Numbered from the stretch's first letter, positions 8,486-17,346 are shown. The stretch is 64,000 nucleotides of DNA from Streptomyces sp. NBC_01463 (GCA_036227345.1 CP109469.1:1-64000), one strand, 5' to 3'. Made by a program: numbers and translations. Notes: a model not told the origin generated them from the sequence alone.

Positions 8486-9367
8486 CTACTCGTCGTCCTC
8501 AGCGGGCCCGCGCCGCCTGGGAACCCTCACTACGCGGCGCCGGGGAGTGAGGGCTGCGGTCTCGGACAGGCGTTCCATCCGCAGGAAGTGCACGTTGCGC
8601 ATATAGAGCGCCTCGGCCTGGAAGTCGGTCTCATTGACCGGGCGCCGCCTGGTGGTGACGAGCCCCGCGTTGCCGAGTTCCCTCAGTCCTTTGCTGCGGG
8701 TGTCCTCGCTCAGGGCGAAGCGGCCCTCGGCGTCACGGGGGCTGAACCACAAGGGGACGTCCTCACCAAGTCCGCCGTTCTCGCACAGGAGCGCCAGGAA
8801 CATGGCCACCGCGGCGCCGGAGAGCACGGCGATGTGTCCGCGGGTCCAGAAGGTCTGCGGGATCTGGATGTAGCGGTGCAGCAGTACGCCGAGGTCGCTG
8901 GTCTCCTTCTCCTTCTTCGCAGCCGCACCCGGGGCGATCCAGGGCTCTGCGCGGCCGTTCTCGTCCAGGACGGTGACAAGGTTGAGCCGGCCGGTCCGGC
9001 GCACGTCAATGAAGCGGTGCTCCTCCAGCCAGGCCTGCGCATCGCTGATGCGGCGGGCCCCGGCCTTCTCGGGATCAGGCAGGTCCAGCAGCGTGGCCCA
9101 GGCGCTGTGCCGGATGGCCAGCTCCCTGGCCGCGTCCTCCTTCTGCAGCCACAGGTAGCTCAGGTAGAGCTTGAGCCGGACCTGGCCGCCGCGGCCGCCA
9201 CGGAGCATGCGGGCCATCGGCGGCGGCTGTTCGGTGTGAGTGAAGCGCTCGACGAAGGTGTACCGGACCTGAGCCCTGCGCCGTCCGATCCGTCCGGCAC
9301 TCTCCGCCATCTTCAACGCGCGCAGCGAGGGCGACCTAGCCGCTTCTGCCATTTGATCCGCTTGCAC
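8486..9367 (-). CDS. double winged-helix protein, possibly replication-related
   Basis: Encodes about 293 residues from the GTG at 9367; TTG at 9433 and ATG at 9352 are alternatives. Two winged-helix-like units are visible. The first is VRLKLYLSYLWLQ through ISDAQAWLEEHRFIDVRRTG. The second is GAAVAMFLALLCENGG through ALSEDTRSKGLRELGNAGLV with a following beta wing. A basic N-terminus and tail (RRRVVRVPRRRG) suit nucleic-acid binding. Tandem winged helices are typical of plasmid initiators such as RepA, but I cannot place it in a named family. It stands alone between the AbiE-like operon and the structured element at 9568. An accessory replication or regulatory protein is inference. Confidence 0.6.
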   Translation of the reverse strand: MQADQMAEAARSPSLRALKMAESAGRIGRRRAQVRYTFVERFTHTEQPPPMARMLRGGRGGQVRLKLYLSYLWLQKEDAARELAIRHSAWATLLDLPDPEKAGARRISDAQAWLEEHRFIDVRRTGRLNLVTVLDENGRAEPWIAPGAAAKKEKETSDLGVLLHRYIQIPQTFWTRGHIAVLSGAAVAMFLALLCENGGLGEDVPLWFSPRDAEGRFALSEDTRSKGLRELGNAGLVTTRRRPVNETDFQAEALYMRNVHFLRMERLSETAALTPRRRVVRVPRRRGPAEDDE

Positions 9368-9567
9368 CGGGTCACCGCCGTAATTCCTAGTAGGAGAAGT
9401 TTTCTTAAGTACTGTAGTGCCGGGTTCTAGCAATCAACCACCCCTACGCAAGGGTTGTCATCAGACCAGCAAGGTCGTCACTAGCCCGGCGCTAGGGTGG
9501 AGTGACTAACGGGCGTCCCGTAGAAGCTTGTTGACCACGCATCAGGGGTGCCTGTACCGTCGAAGAC

Positions 9568-9786
9568 GCAGCAGGCCGAGGACGGGCCACCGGAGGGGTT
9601 GTACCCCCCAATCTCCGCGTGACCGACGGCGCCTGCTGCAGGGTCACTCGGCAGTCCCCCAGCCCGTCGTCCGCATGGAGAAGCGGTTTCGGGCCGAGAC
9701 GCTGGACCAGGAGGAAGCGGGGTTGTGCCTCCCCGCCCTGGTCCGCCGAAGAGCACCCACCGGCCCCGGGGCGACGCCCCGGGGCC
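9568..9786 (+). ncRNA. candidate structured RNA ending in terminator
   Basis: No protein gene is convincing in 9434-10118. Nested pairing is strong: GCAGCAGGC (9568-9576) pairs with GCCTGCTGC (9631-9639). GGACCAGG (9704-9711) pairs with CCTGGTCC (9737-9744) and encloses GCGGGG/CCCCGC (9717-9722/9731-9736). The region ends in an 11-base-pair GC hairpin with GAC loop (9762-9786) that looks like a terminator. The strand is uncertain because hairpins are symmetric; plus is preferred for the terminal hairpin position. I do not recognise an RNA family. Confidence 0.4.
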
Positions 9787-9930
9787 GCTTGCTGTGCCCG
9801 TCCCCAAGCCTTTCTCCTCCTCCCCCTCCTCCCGCTCACCGACAGGTCCGAGGCCCATGGTCACCGTCTTCGGCCCACCCCACCCCGGCCCTGGCCGCGC
9901 CGGTGCCCGGAGAGACCACCGCATCGCTGC

Positions 9931-9958
9931 TCTGGCGTCTGGCGTCTGGCGTCTGGCG
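9931..9958. repeat. four tandem 7-base repeats
   Basis: TCTGGCG is repeated four times without interruption in a non-coding stretch. Too short to assign a role. Confidence 0.7.
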
Positions 9959-10118
9959 TCACGCTACGGGCAGGGGAAAAGACGCGCTGTTCCCTCTGGC
10001 AGTGGCGCAACTACGGCCAGGACTGTGCGCCCCACCGCGTTGAGCAGCACCTCGGCATCGGCGAGCGCCCCCGTCGCCGCCAAACCACCGTGCGTCTCGT
10101 CGAGACGGTGCCGAGACG

Positions 10119-10328
10119 GTGCCGTCGTTCGGTCAGCCGGACCCTCTGCGCGTGACCAAGGCCAAGGGCCTCGTCGAGGCGCTGCGCGCCGTGCACATCT
10201 GGGCTGGTTCTCCGTCGCTCCGGAAGCTTGAGGCGCGGAGCAACGGCCGACTGCGTCGCAGCACCATCAGCGACATGCTCAGCAAGGAGGTCCTGCCGGA
10301 CTACAACCGGTACGTCAGCTTCCTGTGA
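10119..10328 (+). pseudogene. truncated HTH-family protein
   Basis: The 69-codon frame from GTG reads GLVEALRAVHIWAGSPSLRK, then GRLRRSTISDMLSKEVLPDY. This is the conserved N-terminal HTH of a Streptomyces family that also appears as a second repeat in the protein at 16630-17346 (GFLRALRHQHVWAGCPTPGE). It then stops where the family normally continues. There is no good ribosome-binding site. A remnant of a longer regulator is the likeliest explanation. Confidence 0.6.
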
Positions 10329-10394
10329 GCATGCGGAATCGAAGGCTCCCGCATTGCGGACTGGGTATGCCCCGTAGAACAGCGCAGGACGTGG

Positions 10395-10426
10395 GGAAGG
10401 CCCCGAACTTCGGTTCGGGGCCTTCC
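10395..10426. terminator. strong hairpin with TTCG loop
   Basis: A perfect 14-base-pair stem (GGAAGGCCCCGAAC/GTTCGGGGCCTTCC) closed by a stable TTCG tetraloop follows the truncated HTH gene. Confidence 0.75.
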
Positions 10427-10496
10427 TGCGTTCCGTAAACCGCGTCGCCACTCACGAACGGCCCGGCCCGCCGTACGCCGGCACCAGACTGGTCGC

Positions 10497-10760
10497 ATGA
10501 CGCAACAACCACGGGTGTACGGCACTGACCACGACACCCCGGAGGCCGGACCGCAGCCAGGCCGCGACTACCGTGAGCTGACCGGCGGGCCGCTGGACGG
10601 GCAGCTGCTCGAGGTGACCGGCTGGACCGACGACCAGATCACCGCCGGCGCCTTCCTGATCACCCCTCACAGCACCTACGGGCCGGGCGGGCGGGCGTCG
10701 TACGGGCCGACGTTCAGCCGCCCGGACGGGCCGTGGGTGTGGGAGGGCGACGTCCCCTGA
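10497..10760 (+). CDS. conserved small hypothetical protein
   Basis: Encodes 87 residues from ATG. The core RDYRELTGGPLDGQLLEVTG, then WTDDQITAGAFLI, is a pattern met in many short Streptomyces proteins of unknown function, usually with a following glycine-rich loop (YGPGGRASYGP). No cysteines, membrane segments or catalytic motif are seen. It is convergent with the small membrane gene at 10771-10917, and a decayed copy of the pair lies at 5.7 kb. Confidence 0.6.
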   Translation: MTQQPRVYGTDHDTPEAGPQPGRDYRELTGGPLDGQLLEVTGWTDDQITAGAFLITPHSTYGPGGRASYGPTFSRPDGPWVWEGDVP

Positions 10761-10770
10761 CCGCGGTGGG

Positions 10771-10917
10771 CTACTCCTTCAGGTACGTGCACATCCCCGC
10801 CCACACCGCGGCTGCGAGGGTCAGTGCCGACACCGCGCTGGGGTGGATGTAGCCGATGTAGCCGAGGATGACTGCCACCAGCACGGACAGAACGTCGCGC
10901 TGCTTCTCACTGGGCAT
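10771..10917 (-). CDS. 48-residue membrane protein
   Basis: The ATG at 10917 follows AAAAGGAG. The peptide is a short charged N-terminus (MPSEKQRDV), one or two hydrophobic segments (LSVLVAVILGYIGYIHPSAV and ALTLAAAVWAGMC) and a short TYLKE tail. Another copy, missing its start, is found at 5789-5880. Such mini membrane proteins are common in Streptomyces and have no assigned role. Confidence 0.6.
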   Translation of the reverse strand: MPSEKQRDVLSVLVAVILGYIGYIHPSAVSALTLAAAVWAGMCTYLKE

Positions 10918-11408
10918 TGCTGCTCCTTTTCGGGCGCACGGAACCAGGGCCGGGCGCATTGAGGGGGCCGGACCTCGCAGATCAGCGGGTCGGAGTCAGT
11001 CCAGTGAGTTACCTTCGTAGTGCGTCACGAAGCTCCGTTCTCTCGACAGGGGGATGGACGTCACTGGACGCGAAACGTGAGAGAGATCCGCCGCCAGGCC
11101 TGCCCGCCAAAGCAACGGCCTTGCAGTGGGTCTCTCTTCGTGTTTCTCGACAGCGTGGAAGTCTACGTCTCCCGGGTCACGAGTGACGGGCACTCCGCGA
11201 CACGGTCGCGCGTTGGAAAAGCGGGGACACCCGTCCCTTTTGTCACGTACGTGCCGGACTGCATCGTGCAACGCGGCGTGGCTAGCCCGCACCCAGCGAC
11301 CGACCGGCTGGTGATCCGTTTCTTCAGGTGAACCTGCACCGCGATCGGGTGACGGAACGTCATCCCTCTCACGCGCGGCACGGGGCGGCTGTTACATCAC
11401 GACCCGTG
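10918..11408. other. no gene seen
   Basis: Nearly 500 bases without a convincing reading frame on either strand. It should hold the promoters of the 10917 and 11409 genes. TCTCGACAG occurs twice (about 11039 and 11147), and I see nothing else repeated. Confidence 0.4.
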
Positions 11409-12149
11409 ATGATCTCCCTGATGAGGCGCGGCCTTCCCGCGCTCGCTCTCGCCGCCCTGCCCCTGCTCGCCACCACCGGCCCCGCCAGCGCTCTCGGCGG
11501 GACGCCGGTGGACGAGCAGCCGTTCACCTCGTATGCCCCGGCACAGACTCCCGCCGGCGCCCCCGGCGCCCGGGTGGCACTGGCGTTGTTCGACGCGATC
11601 GACCGGCTCCCCGTCGCCGAGGAGCACCGGGACGGCTACAAGCGGAACCTGTACAAGCACTGGAACCGCGGGCTGCTGCCCTCGGACGGCTGCGACACAC
11701 GCCGCGAGGTCATCCTCGCCGAGGCCGTCGAAGCACCTACAGTCGCGGCCGGCTGCAAGCTGTCGGGCGGGACCTGGCGCAGCGCGTACGACGGCCTGGT
11801 GGTGACCGACGCAGGCAAGCTCGACGTGGACCACTTCGTGCCGCTCGCCGAAGTCTTCGACTCCGAGCAGACGGCGTGGAGCCCGGAGCGGCGCGAGGCC
11901 TATGCCAACGACCAGGGCAGCCCGGATACGTTGATCGCGGTTTCCGCGGCCTCCAACCGGTCCAAGAGCGACAAGGACCCCGCCCAGTGGATGCCCACGA
12001 ACGCGGCCTACCACTGCACCTACGCCGCGACCTGGGTCGGAACGAAACTCCGCTGGGACCTCGCCGTGGATGACGCCGAGCGCCAGGCTCTGCTCGGCAC
12101 AGCCGAGGACTGCTCCGGCACCACCGTCACCTACGAGCCCGCACCGTAG
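11409..12149 (+). CDS. secreted HNH-family nuclease (GmrSD C-terminal type)
   Basis: Encodes 246 residues from ATG 11409. A classic Sec signal peptide opens the protein: MRRG, a hydrophobic run LPALALAALPLLATTGPA, then SALGG for cleavage. The mature protein matches the DUF1524/GmrSD C-terminal HNH fold. Its features are a GTW.S.YDG strand, LDVDHFVPLAEVFDS with the DH pair, then NDQGSPDTLIAVSAASNRSK and KDPAQWMP. Cysteines at CDTR, GCKL, YHCTY and EDCSG suit extracellular disulphides. Many Streptomyces secrete such enzymes. Degradation of extracellular or incoming DNA is the probable role. No inhibitor gene lies beside it, and 12150-12494 downstream holds no gene. Confidence 0.75.
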   Translation: MISLMRRGLPALALAALPLLATTGPASALGGTPVDEQPFTSYAPAQTPAGAPGARVALALFDAIDRLPVAEEHRDGYKRNLYKHWNRGLLPSDGCDTRREVILAEAVEAPTVAAGCKLSGGTWRSAYDGLVVTDAGKLDVDHFVPLAEVFDSEQTAWSPERREAYANDQGSPDTLIAVSAASNRSKSDKDPAQWMPTNAAYHCTYAATWVGTKLRWDLAVDDAERQALLGTAEDCSGTTVTYEPAP

Positions 12150-12494
12150 CCCTCCACCCCACAGACAAACCTCCCTCACGCCCGTCTGCACGACATGGCA
12201 CTCCTGGCCGTCGACGCCGATCGTCGCCCCTACCGCCGCGGCGGCGGCCGGCGAGGGCGCCTCAACCAAACTCCCCGCTGGAGGACCCGCACGTCGGCAG
12301 CTTGGTCAAGGGGGCCCCGGTACGCCGACTACTTCCAATAGCCCCCTACCGGCCACACGAAACCCCAGCCTCCACCGCGTAGCCCCGCCCGGACGACATC
12401 AAGCTCCTGGCGCTCACCACCGGTACGTCATCCCGACGTACCGCCGGAACCGGAGACGTTCACGGCCACCGTGGCCGGGAAGGCTCCCGCGCCG

Positions 12495-12755
12495 TTATGG
12501 GCCGGCGTTGTCTGGAGGGGCCGGCTCTGCCTCGTTGGGGCTGAAGGCGCGGAAGAGGGCGGGCAGGTCGGCGGCCTCAGCCTTGGCGACGGCCCGGACG
12601 TGCAACCGGTGACGAAGGATGACGCGCAGCGCCGGCAGGGCGAGGGCGGCCAGGCCCAGGATGAGACCGGGCCCCTGCACTGTTCCTTTCAGTGCCATCG
12701 CCAGGCCGGCTGCGGCGGACAGCAGCGCTGGGATCAGGTTCGTTGAGACGGTCAT
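12495..12755 (-). CDS. small membrane protein paired with HTH protein
   Basis: Encodes 86 residues from ATG, behind GAGCGAGG. Two hydrophobic stretches (about 8-24 and 28-47, GPGLILGLAALALPALRVIL) precede a basic, then acidic cytoplasmic tail (LFRAFSPNEAEPAPPDNAG). It is divergent from the 465-residue HTH/coiled-coil membrane protein at 12977, with 221 bases between the start codons. The arrangement repeats that at 1161, 4356 and 16187. Function unknown. Confidence 0.6.
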   Translation of the reverse strand: MTVSTNLIPALLSAAAGLAMALKGTVQGPGLILGLAALALPALRVILRHRLHVRAVAKAEAADLPALFRAFSPNEAEPAPPDNAGP

Positions 12756-12976
12756 TGGGGCCTCGCTCCACTCTCGATTCGTGGGGCGCCGTTGCGCCTC
12801 GTATCGAGGGTCTGGCGGGCTGTCGGCGTGCGGGAGAGGGAACGAGGAGTTCCCGGCCAAGTGGTAACGCGGCAGCCGGCTCCGCTGTCGCGAAGTCCCT
12901 TCGCCGTGGTGGTGCGGCGGGTGACAATGCGGGGATCTGCTCCGCCGGACCGCCGGGGCACCGGAGGGGGCACTGG

Positions 12977-14374
12977 ATGGATCAGCCGAGTTCCGTGGGG
13001 CCGGCGGCTGCGTACGCGGCCACCTTGCGTTCCGCGGTGGCCGACTTCGTTTCTCACGGCGGCACGCAGCGCGAGATCGCGAAGGCGACACAGATCGCGC
13101 CGGCGACCCTCTCCCGTTACCTCAGCGGTGACCGGATCGCACCACCGCATTTCCTGCAGATGCTGGAGACCTTCCTCGCCACGGCCGCCAGGCCCATGCC
13201 CGCCGCAGTGCGCACGCAGCTGGAGGACCTGTGCGGCCGGGCCCATGAAGCCAGCCGCTCCCCCGCCGTTCAGCTGGTGTACCTGCGAGAGGAACTCGCT
13301 CAGGTGAAGGGCGAGAAAGAGGCCACCGAGCAGGAACTGGAGGATCTCACCACGCACGCCCAGCAGCTGACCGAGGAGCTGGAGGCCGCGTTGGAACAGG
13401 CCCGTACCGCCCAGAGCGGCCAGATCGAGCTGCGCGCCCGCGTCGGGGAACAGGACCAGCACTTGGCCGACGCGCAGAACTACGCCCGGCAACTCGAAGC
13501 CGAACTCACCGAGCAGCGCGACGAGGCCCTTCGGCTGCAGCGTGAGATCAAAACCCTGCGAGGCCAGAACCGTCGCCTGATCGAGGAGAGCACCACCCGC
13601 TCCGAGAAGCACTCCCCCGAGACCGTTTCCAGTGTGTCAACGCAGGCCACAGGCCAGCAGTCGGGCAAAGAGGGGACGTCGCAAAGAGCCTCCAGCGACG
13701 CTTCCGGTTCATCGTCGGCGGGATCCCGTAGTTCATCCTCGGCGGGGTCTCAGCCTCTGCTGGGCACCGCCGATACACGCGAAGAGCTCTTCCGCGAGAT
13801 GCAGGCGCTGCGCGAGCGGGCCGGAGGCCGCCACCGGTGGACAGCGGAACGTCTGGCAAGCGCAAGCCCCGGCCTCGATCCGAAGTACGCGGCCCGGTGG
13901 TTCGACGAGGGCAAACTCCCCCACCTCTATGTTCGTGACTGGAAGCGGATCCTGCGCGCTCTGGGGGCCACGGCTGAAGAGGTCAACGCCTTCCACGCCT
14001 CGTTCAAATGGATCACCCGTCCGGCCCCCAGGGCCCCCAGGAAGCCGATTCATCGCGGGGAGGCCGCCATAGCGGCACTGGCTCTGGGGGCGGTCTGTCT
14101 CATCTGGGTCACCGCGGCCGGCGTCTTCGACACCAGCGGGCCCTCCTGGATCGCGAAGAGCCTCACCGCGCTCGGAGCTCTGGTCACCAGCCTCGTTGTC
14201 TGGGCGGTCGGTGTTTTCGCGATTGCATCAACGGACGAGCAACATTCCGACGCCCACTTCAGCTGCCTCCTCTTCGCAGCCCCTCTCGCCGCGATTGCGT
14301 GCATCGTCATTCCCCTCACCACCGACCTCGGCTTCGGCGGCCACTGGCTCGCTGACCTGTGCGGCCTGCTCTGA
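12977..14374 (+). CDS. HTH, coiled-coil, triple-membrane-helix protein
   Basis: The ATG follows GGAGGGGG and gives 465 residues. The N-terminal HTH is clear (GTQREIAKATQIAPATLSRY, about 29-48). A long coiled coil spans about 105-205 (KEATEQELEDL, ELEAALEQAR, QLEAELTEQRDEALRLQ). A serine-rich linker follows (215-260). A second HTH-like helical domain occupies about 265-335. Three hydrophobic segments lie near 350-370, 383-405 and 422-445. DNA-binding-like ends on a membrane protein suggest a signal receiver that acts at the membrane, or an effector. It is divergent from the small membrane gene at 12495. No characterised homologue comes to mind. Confidence 0.7.
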   Translation: MDQPSSVGPAAAYAATLRSAVADFVSHGGTQREIAKATQIAPATLSRYLSGDRIAPPHFLQMLETFLATAARPMPAAVRTQLEDLCGRAHEASRSPAVQLVYLREELAQVKGEKEATEQELEDLTTHAQQLTEELEAALEQARTAQSGQIELRARVGEQDQHLADAQNYARQLEAELTEQRDEALRLQREIKTLRGQNRRLIEESTTRSEKHSPETVSSVSTQATGQQSGKEGTSQRASSDASGSSSAGSRSSSSAGSQPLLGTADTREELFREMQALRERAGGRHRWTAERLASASPGLDPKYAARWFDEGKLPHLYVRDWKRILRALGATAEEVNAFHASFKWITRPAPRAPRKPIHRGEAAIAALALGAVCLIWVTAAGVFDTSGPSWIAKSLTALGALVTSLVVWAVGVFAIASTDEQHSDAHFSCLLFAAPLAAIACIVIPLTTDLGFGGHWLADLCGLL

Positions 14375-14403
14375 CATCTAGTGCTGTGACCGCAGAGGTC
14401 CAC

Positions 14404-14592
14404 CGGGTGGCTCTGTTCACGAGAACGGGTTCTGGCACAACTTCCGTGAAACCGTACCGATCTCGGCGTCCGAGGCCGGCGACCCTGGCGAACCGGCAGA
14501 CCAGCAGCTCGTCCAGAGGCCCGCGCGAGCCCCGGCCGACGGGGCTTCACGGAAGTTGTGCCAGAGCCCGTTCTCATGGACAAAGCCACCCA
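14404..14592. repeat. inverted-repeat element, 47-base arms (MITE-like)
   Basis: Arms 14404-14450 and 14546-14592 are inverted copies with 5 mismatches in 47. They share the core GGCACAACTTCCGTGAA and GAGAACGGG. About 95 bases lie between them. Weaker pairing continues outward into GCTGTG...CGCA on each side. The element fills the space between two convergent genes. It looks like a non-autonomous transposable element, although a giant bidirectional terminator is also possible. No transposase is present. Confidence 0.6.
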
Positions 14593-14805
14593 TCACTGTG
14601 CGACCACAGCGACGGCGGCGAGCAGGACCGCCACGAGCGCGATGATCACTCCCGCGAACAGCCCTCCGATGCCCAGGGGCCGCTCCATGCGGGGGTGCCG
14701 GTGGGTCACGTACATCAGGCCGGCGAGGACCAGGCCGGAGACAAGGATCAGGAGTAGCCCGACGAACAGGGCCAGGGCGAGGACGGTCAGGTCGAGGGTG
14801 GACAC
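14593..14805 (-). CDS. small two-helix membrane protein
   Basis: Encodes 70 residues from a GTG with GAAAGGA upstream. Two long hydrophobic helices (about 5-32 and 46-69) surround a basic loop, YVTHRHPRMERP. It is related to the 59-residue protein at 1161. It is convergent with the HTH membrane protein at 12977, and its last codons reach into the inverted-repeat element. 14806-14985 upstream shows no gene. Confidence 0.6.
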   Translation of the reverse strand: MSTLDLTVLALALFVGLLLILVSGLVLAGLMYVTHRHPRMERPLGIGGLFAGVIIALVAVLLAAVAVVAQ

Positions 14806-14991
14806 GGTGTGTCCTTTCGAGTCGGTGTGCCGGGCCGGCACGCAGGCGGGCGAATCTTTGAGTGGTGCGCACCCCTTGGTCTCGGGCAGCACCGCGGACA
14901 GCACGACGTCGTTGATGCGGCGTCATAGGCAGCACTTTGGAACGGCGAAGGGTTAGCTCCGCAAGCCCGGCTCACTCTGGCCATGAAAAAA

Positions 14992-15049
14992 CGCCCCATT
15001 CAATGCCTGACCTGGCCTTTTAACGGTCGGTCAGATCTTGAATGGGGCG
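14992..15049 (-). terminator. terminator of the 15215-16003 gene
   Basis: CGCCCCATTCAA and TTGAATGGGGCG pair perfectly over 12 bases, with an inner TGACC/GGTCA pair. On the minus strand the stem is followed by six T residues. This is one of the few intrinsic terminators in the window with a true U-tract. Confidence 0.75.
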
Positions 15050-15214
15050 CTGAGCACAGGTATGGGCAAGCGGCGCAAGTTCTGCCGCTGCCTTAGTTAT
15101 GGGGGGTTAAGCGTCAAATGTTTCAGTGACGCACGTCACAGCACATTCGCAGGCTTCGCTGGATCGCGATCCCCGCGGCACCCTGGCCCACTCGGGGATC
15201 GCCTGATGCTCTCG

Positions 15215-16003
15215 TCACGGCGCTTCAGGGGAAGGCCCCTCGGCCAGCTCTGCGAAGTAGCTGCGCAGGCACTTATTCATCTCCCTGAGGTACCCGTCGA
15301 CCTGGGTCCGGGAGACCGCCGGATAGTCCGACGGGTCGTCGTCGATGCCGAGTACACGTTCCTCGACCACGTCGATGTTGGGGGTGACCGAGATAAGGAT
15401 GGTCCGGAGCTCCGGCAGCGACTTCTGTTTCGAGGTCATGCCAATCAGCTCTTCCAGAACGCCATCTACGTCGCTCGATGCGTAGGCCGGCTGCTCCGGG
15501 ATCCAACACACGGTCAAGTCTGTGGCGGACTTCTGTACCCACTTGGTCGGAGTGAAGCGGGCCTCGGGCAGGCTGACCAGAAGCCGGTGGTACGCCCGTT
15601 TACTGCGTACCTGCTGGTTCTGGGCTTCGTCGACGACGGCATCCTGCTTCGCGGTCAGCAGTGCCACCTGCTCGACCAGCTGGCCCACGACCTTGGTGAG
15701 TTCGTCGATCTGCAGCTGGGCTGTCTTTGAGCCGCCGTTCCGTTCGGGCCGGGGACGGGCGTCGCTGGCCCGGTGCCAGGCGTCCATCCACGGTTTCGGG
15801 TCCTCGCCGCAAGCCTTCACCACAGCTTCCAGGGTGCTCTGCTGCGGGAACGGGGCGCCATCCCGTGCCATGGCCCGGATGGTGTTCTCCGATACCCCGG
15901 CGGACCGGGCCAGCTGCTGAACCGCGATCCGGCTGTGATCAACGAGCTGCCGAAGCTGGTGCATGAGCTGCTCTTCAGTCCGTACTCCTGCCGGCCCCGC
16001 CAT
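15215..16003 (-). CDS. HTH/coiled-coil protein with C-terminal sensor-like domain
   Basis: The ATG at 16003 follows TTGAGGGGGA and gives 262 residues. The N-terminal HTH reads AVQQLARSAGVSENTIRAMA and is followed by STLEAVVKACGEDPKPW, the conserved end of this Streptomyces HTH type. A coiled coil (about 85-125, DELTKVVGQLVEQVALLTAK) links to a domain of about 140 residues (TDLTVCWIPEQPAY; ILISVTPNIDVVEERVLGID; TQVDGYLREMNKCLRSYFAE) that I cannot name. It is divergent from the small membrane protein at 16187, with 183 bases between the starts. It ends at a U-tract terminator. Confidence 0.7.
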   Translation of the reverse strand: MAGPAGVRTEEQLMHQLRQLVDHSRIAVQQLARSAGVSENTIRAMARDGAPFPQQSTLEAVVKACGEDPKPWMDAWHRASDARPRPERNGGSKTAQLQIDELTKVVGQLVEQVALLTAKQDAVVDEAQNQQVRSKRAYHRLLVSLPEARFTPTKWVQKSATDLTVCWIPEQPAYASSDVDGVLEELIGMTSKQKSLPELRTILISVTPNIDVVEERVLGIDDDPSDYPAVSRTQVDGYLREMNKCLRSYFAELAEGPSPEAP

Positions 16004-16186
16004 GGAATCCCCCTCAATCTCCCGCAGTCTTGAGCCGATCCTAGGAGGTTGCGCCCTTCTGACCACGGACTTCTTCAAGGCCGGAGCAAGCATCTGCAAG
16101 GCAGCCCACTCTGCGGCGGCTGCGCCCCCACCCGGGCTGATCTGTGTGCGTTGCCCTTTTCCGTGTCCATCAAGGAGGCACGCACG

Positions 16187-16387
16187 ATGCTGCACCAGGT
16201 ATGCCAGGAGATCGCCCACGGTCTGCTGTCCGGATTCCCCACCGCCGCTCTGGCGGCCCTCACCACCGCCATCACCCGTCGCTTCCTGAACCGGCCCAGG
16301 CCCGCGAAGAAGCAACTGCCGGCAACCCGGGCCGAACACTTCGACGACACGCGAACCGACGGCGAGGAACCACAAGCAAGCAACTGA
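16187..16387 (+). CDS. small membrane protein paired with HTH protein
   Basis: Encodes 66 residues from ATG behind AAGGAGG. A single hydrophobic, amphipathic segment (GLLSGFPTAALAALTTAITR) is followed by a basic patch (RRFLNRPRPAKK) and an acidic tail. It is divergent from the HTH gene at 16003. The pattern resembles the 38-residue protein at 41228-41344. Function unknown. Confidence 0.55.
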   Translation: MLHQVCQEIAHGLLSGFPTAALAALTTAITRRFLNRPRPAKKQLPATRAEHFDDTRTDGEEPQASN

Positions 16388-16587
16388 ACCCTGAGCCCCG
16401 GCCCGAGCAAGATGCGTCTGGCAGACAGCGGGCCGGGGGTGAGGACGCCGTAGTCGCGGCCGTACTCCCGGCCCCGCACCCCCTGACGGGCCGGGAGCCG
16501 CGGTACGGCGATCTGCGGGCCGAACGCGAGCCGCCCCGGACACGAATCTCGGGAGCATTCGCCTGCCTGAACCACTGCCCACATGAC

Positions 16588-16617
16588 TACGGCGCCCCCG
16601 TGCGGGGGCGCCGTAGG
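16588..16617. terminator. 13-base-pair GC hairpin
   Basis: CTACGGCGCCCCC and GGGGGCGCCGTAG pair around a GTGC loop, 12 bases beyond the stop of the minus-strand gene at 16630. Confidence 0.75.
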
Positions 16618-16629
16618 TGGTACGTCACG

Positions 16630-17346
16630 TCATGCTGCGCGCTGCTCCTCCTGCCCGGGCAGCGGAGTCACCGAGGCGAGTTGCTTCTCCTTGGCCTGCC
16701 GGGCCATTTCCTGATGGGCCTCGACCCACTTGCCGACGTCCTTCGACCGGGTCGGGTCCTCGCGCAGAGCCCGGACGGCGGCGGCGAGCCACCGTTCGAG
16801 CTCCGTCTCCCCCTGGACGTAGCAGGCCTGCAGGAAGGCGAGGGCCTGCGGGGGATCCGCGGGCAGTGTGTCCCCCGCGATGATGCGACGGGTGGAGGTC
16901 TTGGGCAGCATCCCGGTCCTGGCCGTCGCCTCCATCTCGCCGGGAGTCGGACAGCCGGCCCACACATGCTGGTGGCGCAGCGCGCGCAGGAAGCCCGCGG
17001 TGTCCGAGATCAAGGTGGGGTCGGGTGCCTTGTGGACGTAGTACGGCGCCCGGGTGGCCCGGCGGGCCTTGACCCACAGGTCGTGGCCCCGGTTCAGGAA
17101 CACCTCGGGCCCGAAGACGTCGTTCTCGGTGAGGGTCGTGATGATGAACTGCTCGACGGTGTCCGCGGCGGGCACGGTCGAACCGGAGGCGGCGCGCTCG
17201 AAGGTGGCCTTCGAGAGCCAACCGCCCTGGACCTCGGACATCTGGCTGTAGGTCAGGCCGGCCGCCCGCCGGCGCTCGCGGAGGAACTCCGCGAGCGCCG
17301 CGCGGGCAGGAACGGTCTGGTCCACCTCGTTCTCGGGGCGTCCCAT
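16630..17346 (-). CDS. tandem HTH protein, operon with membrane protein
   Basis: The ATG at 17346 is chosen because GAGGTGG, which overlaps the end of the upstream gene, is correctly spaced; a GTG at 17355 is less likely. Of 238 residues, the first part (ALAEFLRERRRAAGLTYSQM; LSKATFERAASGSTVPAADT) and the middle part (GFLRALRHQHVWAGCPTPGE; LPKTSTRRIIAGDTLPADPP) are two copies of the same HTH-like fold. Each ends with a short conserved helix (FLQACYV in the second). A charged helical tail follows. The preceding gene encodes a small membrane protein, so here the pair shares one transcript instead of being divergent. Confidence 0.7.
   Translation of the reverse strand: MGRPENEVDQTVPARAALAEFLRERRRAAGLTYSQMSEVQGGWLSKATFERAASGSTVPAADTVEQFIITTLTENDVFGPEVFLNRGHDLWVKARRATRAPYYVHKAPDPTLISDTAGFLRALRHQHVWAGCPTPGEMEATARTGMLPKTSTRRIIAGDTLPADPPQALAFLQACYVQGETELERWLAAAVRALREDPTRSKDVGKWVEAHQEMARQAKEKQLASVTPLPGQEEQRAA

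Noticed and set aside
8486..9367. Calling this gene the main replication initiator
   Set aside because: Winged helices alone are not specific; the iteron-bearing gene coupled to a DnaB-like helicase at 18.9-21.8 kb is a far better replicon.
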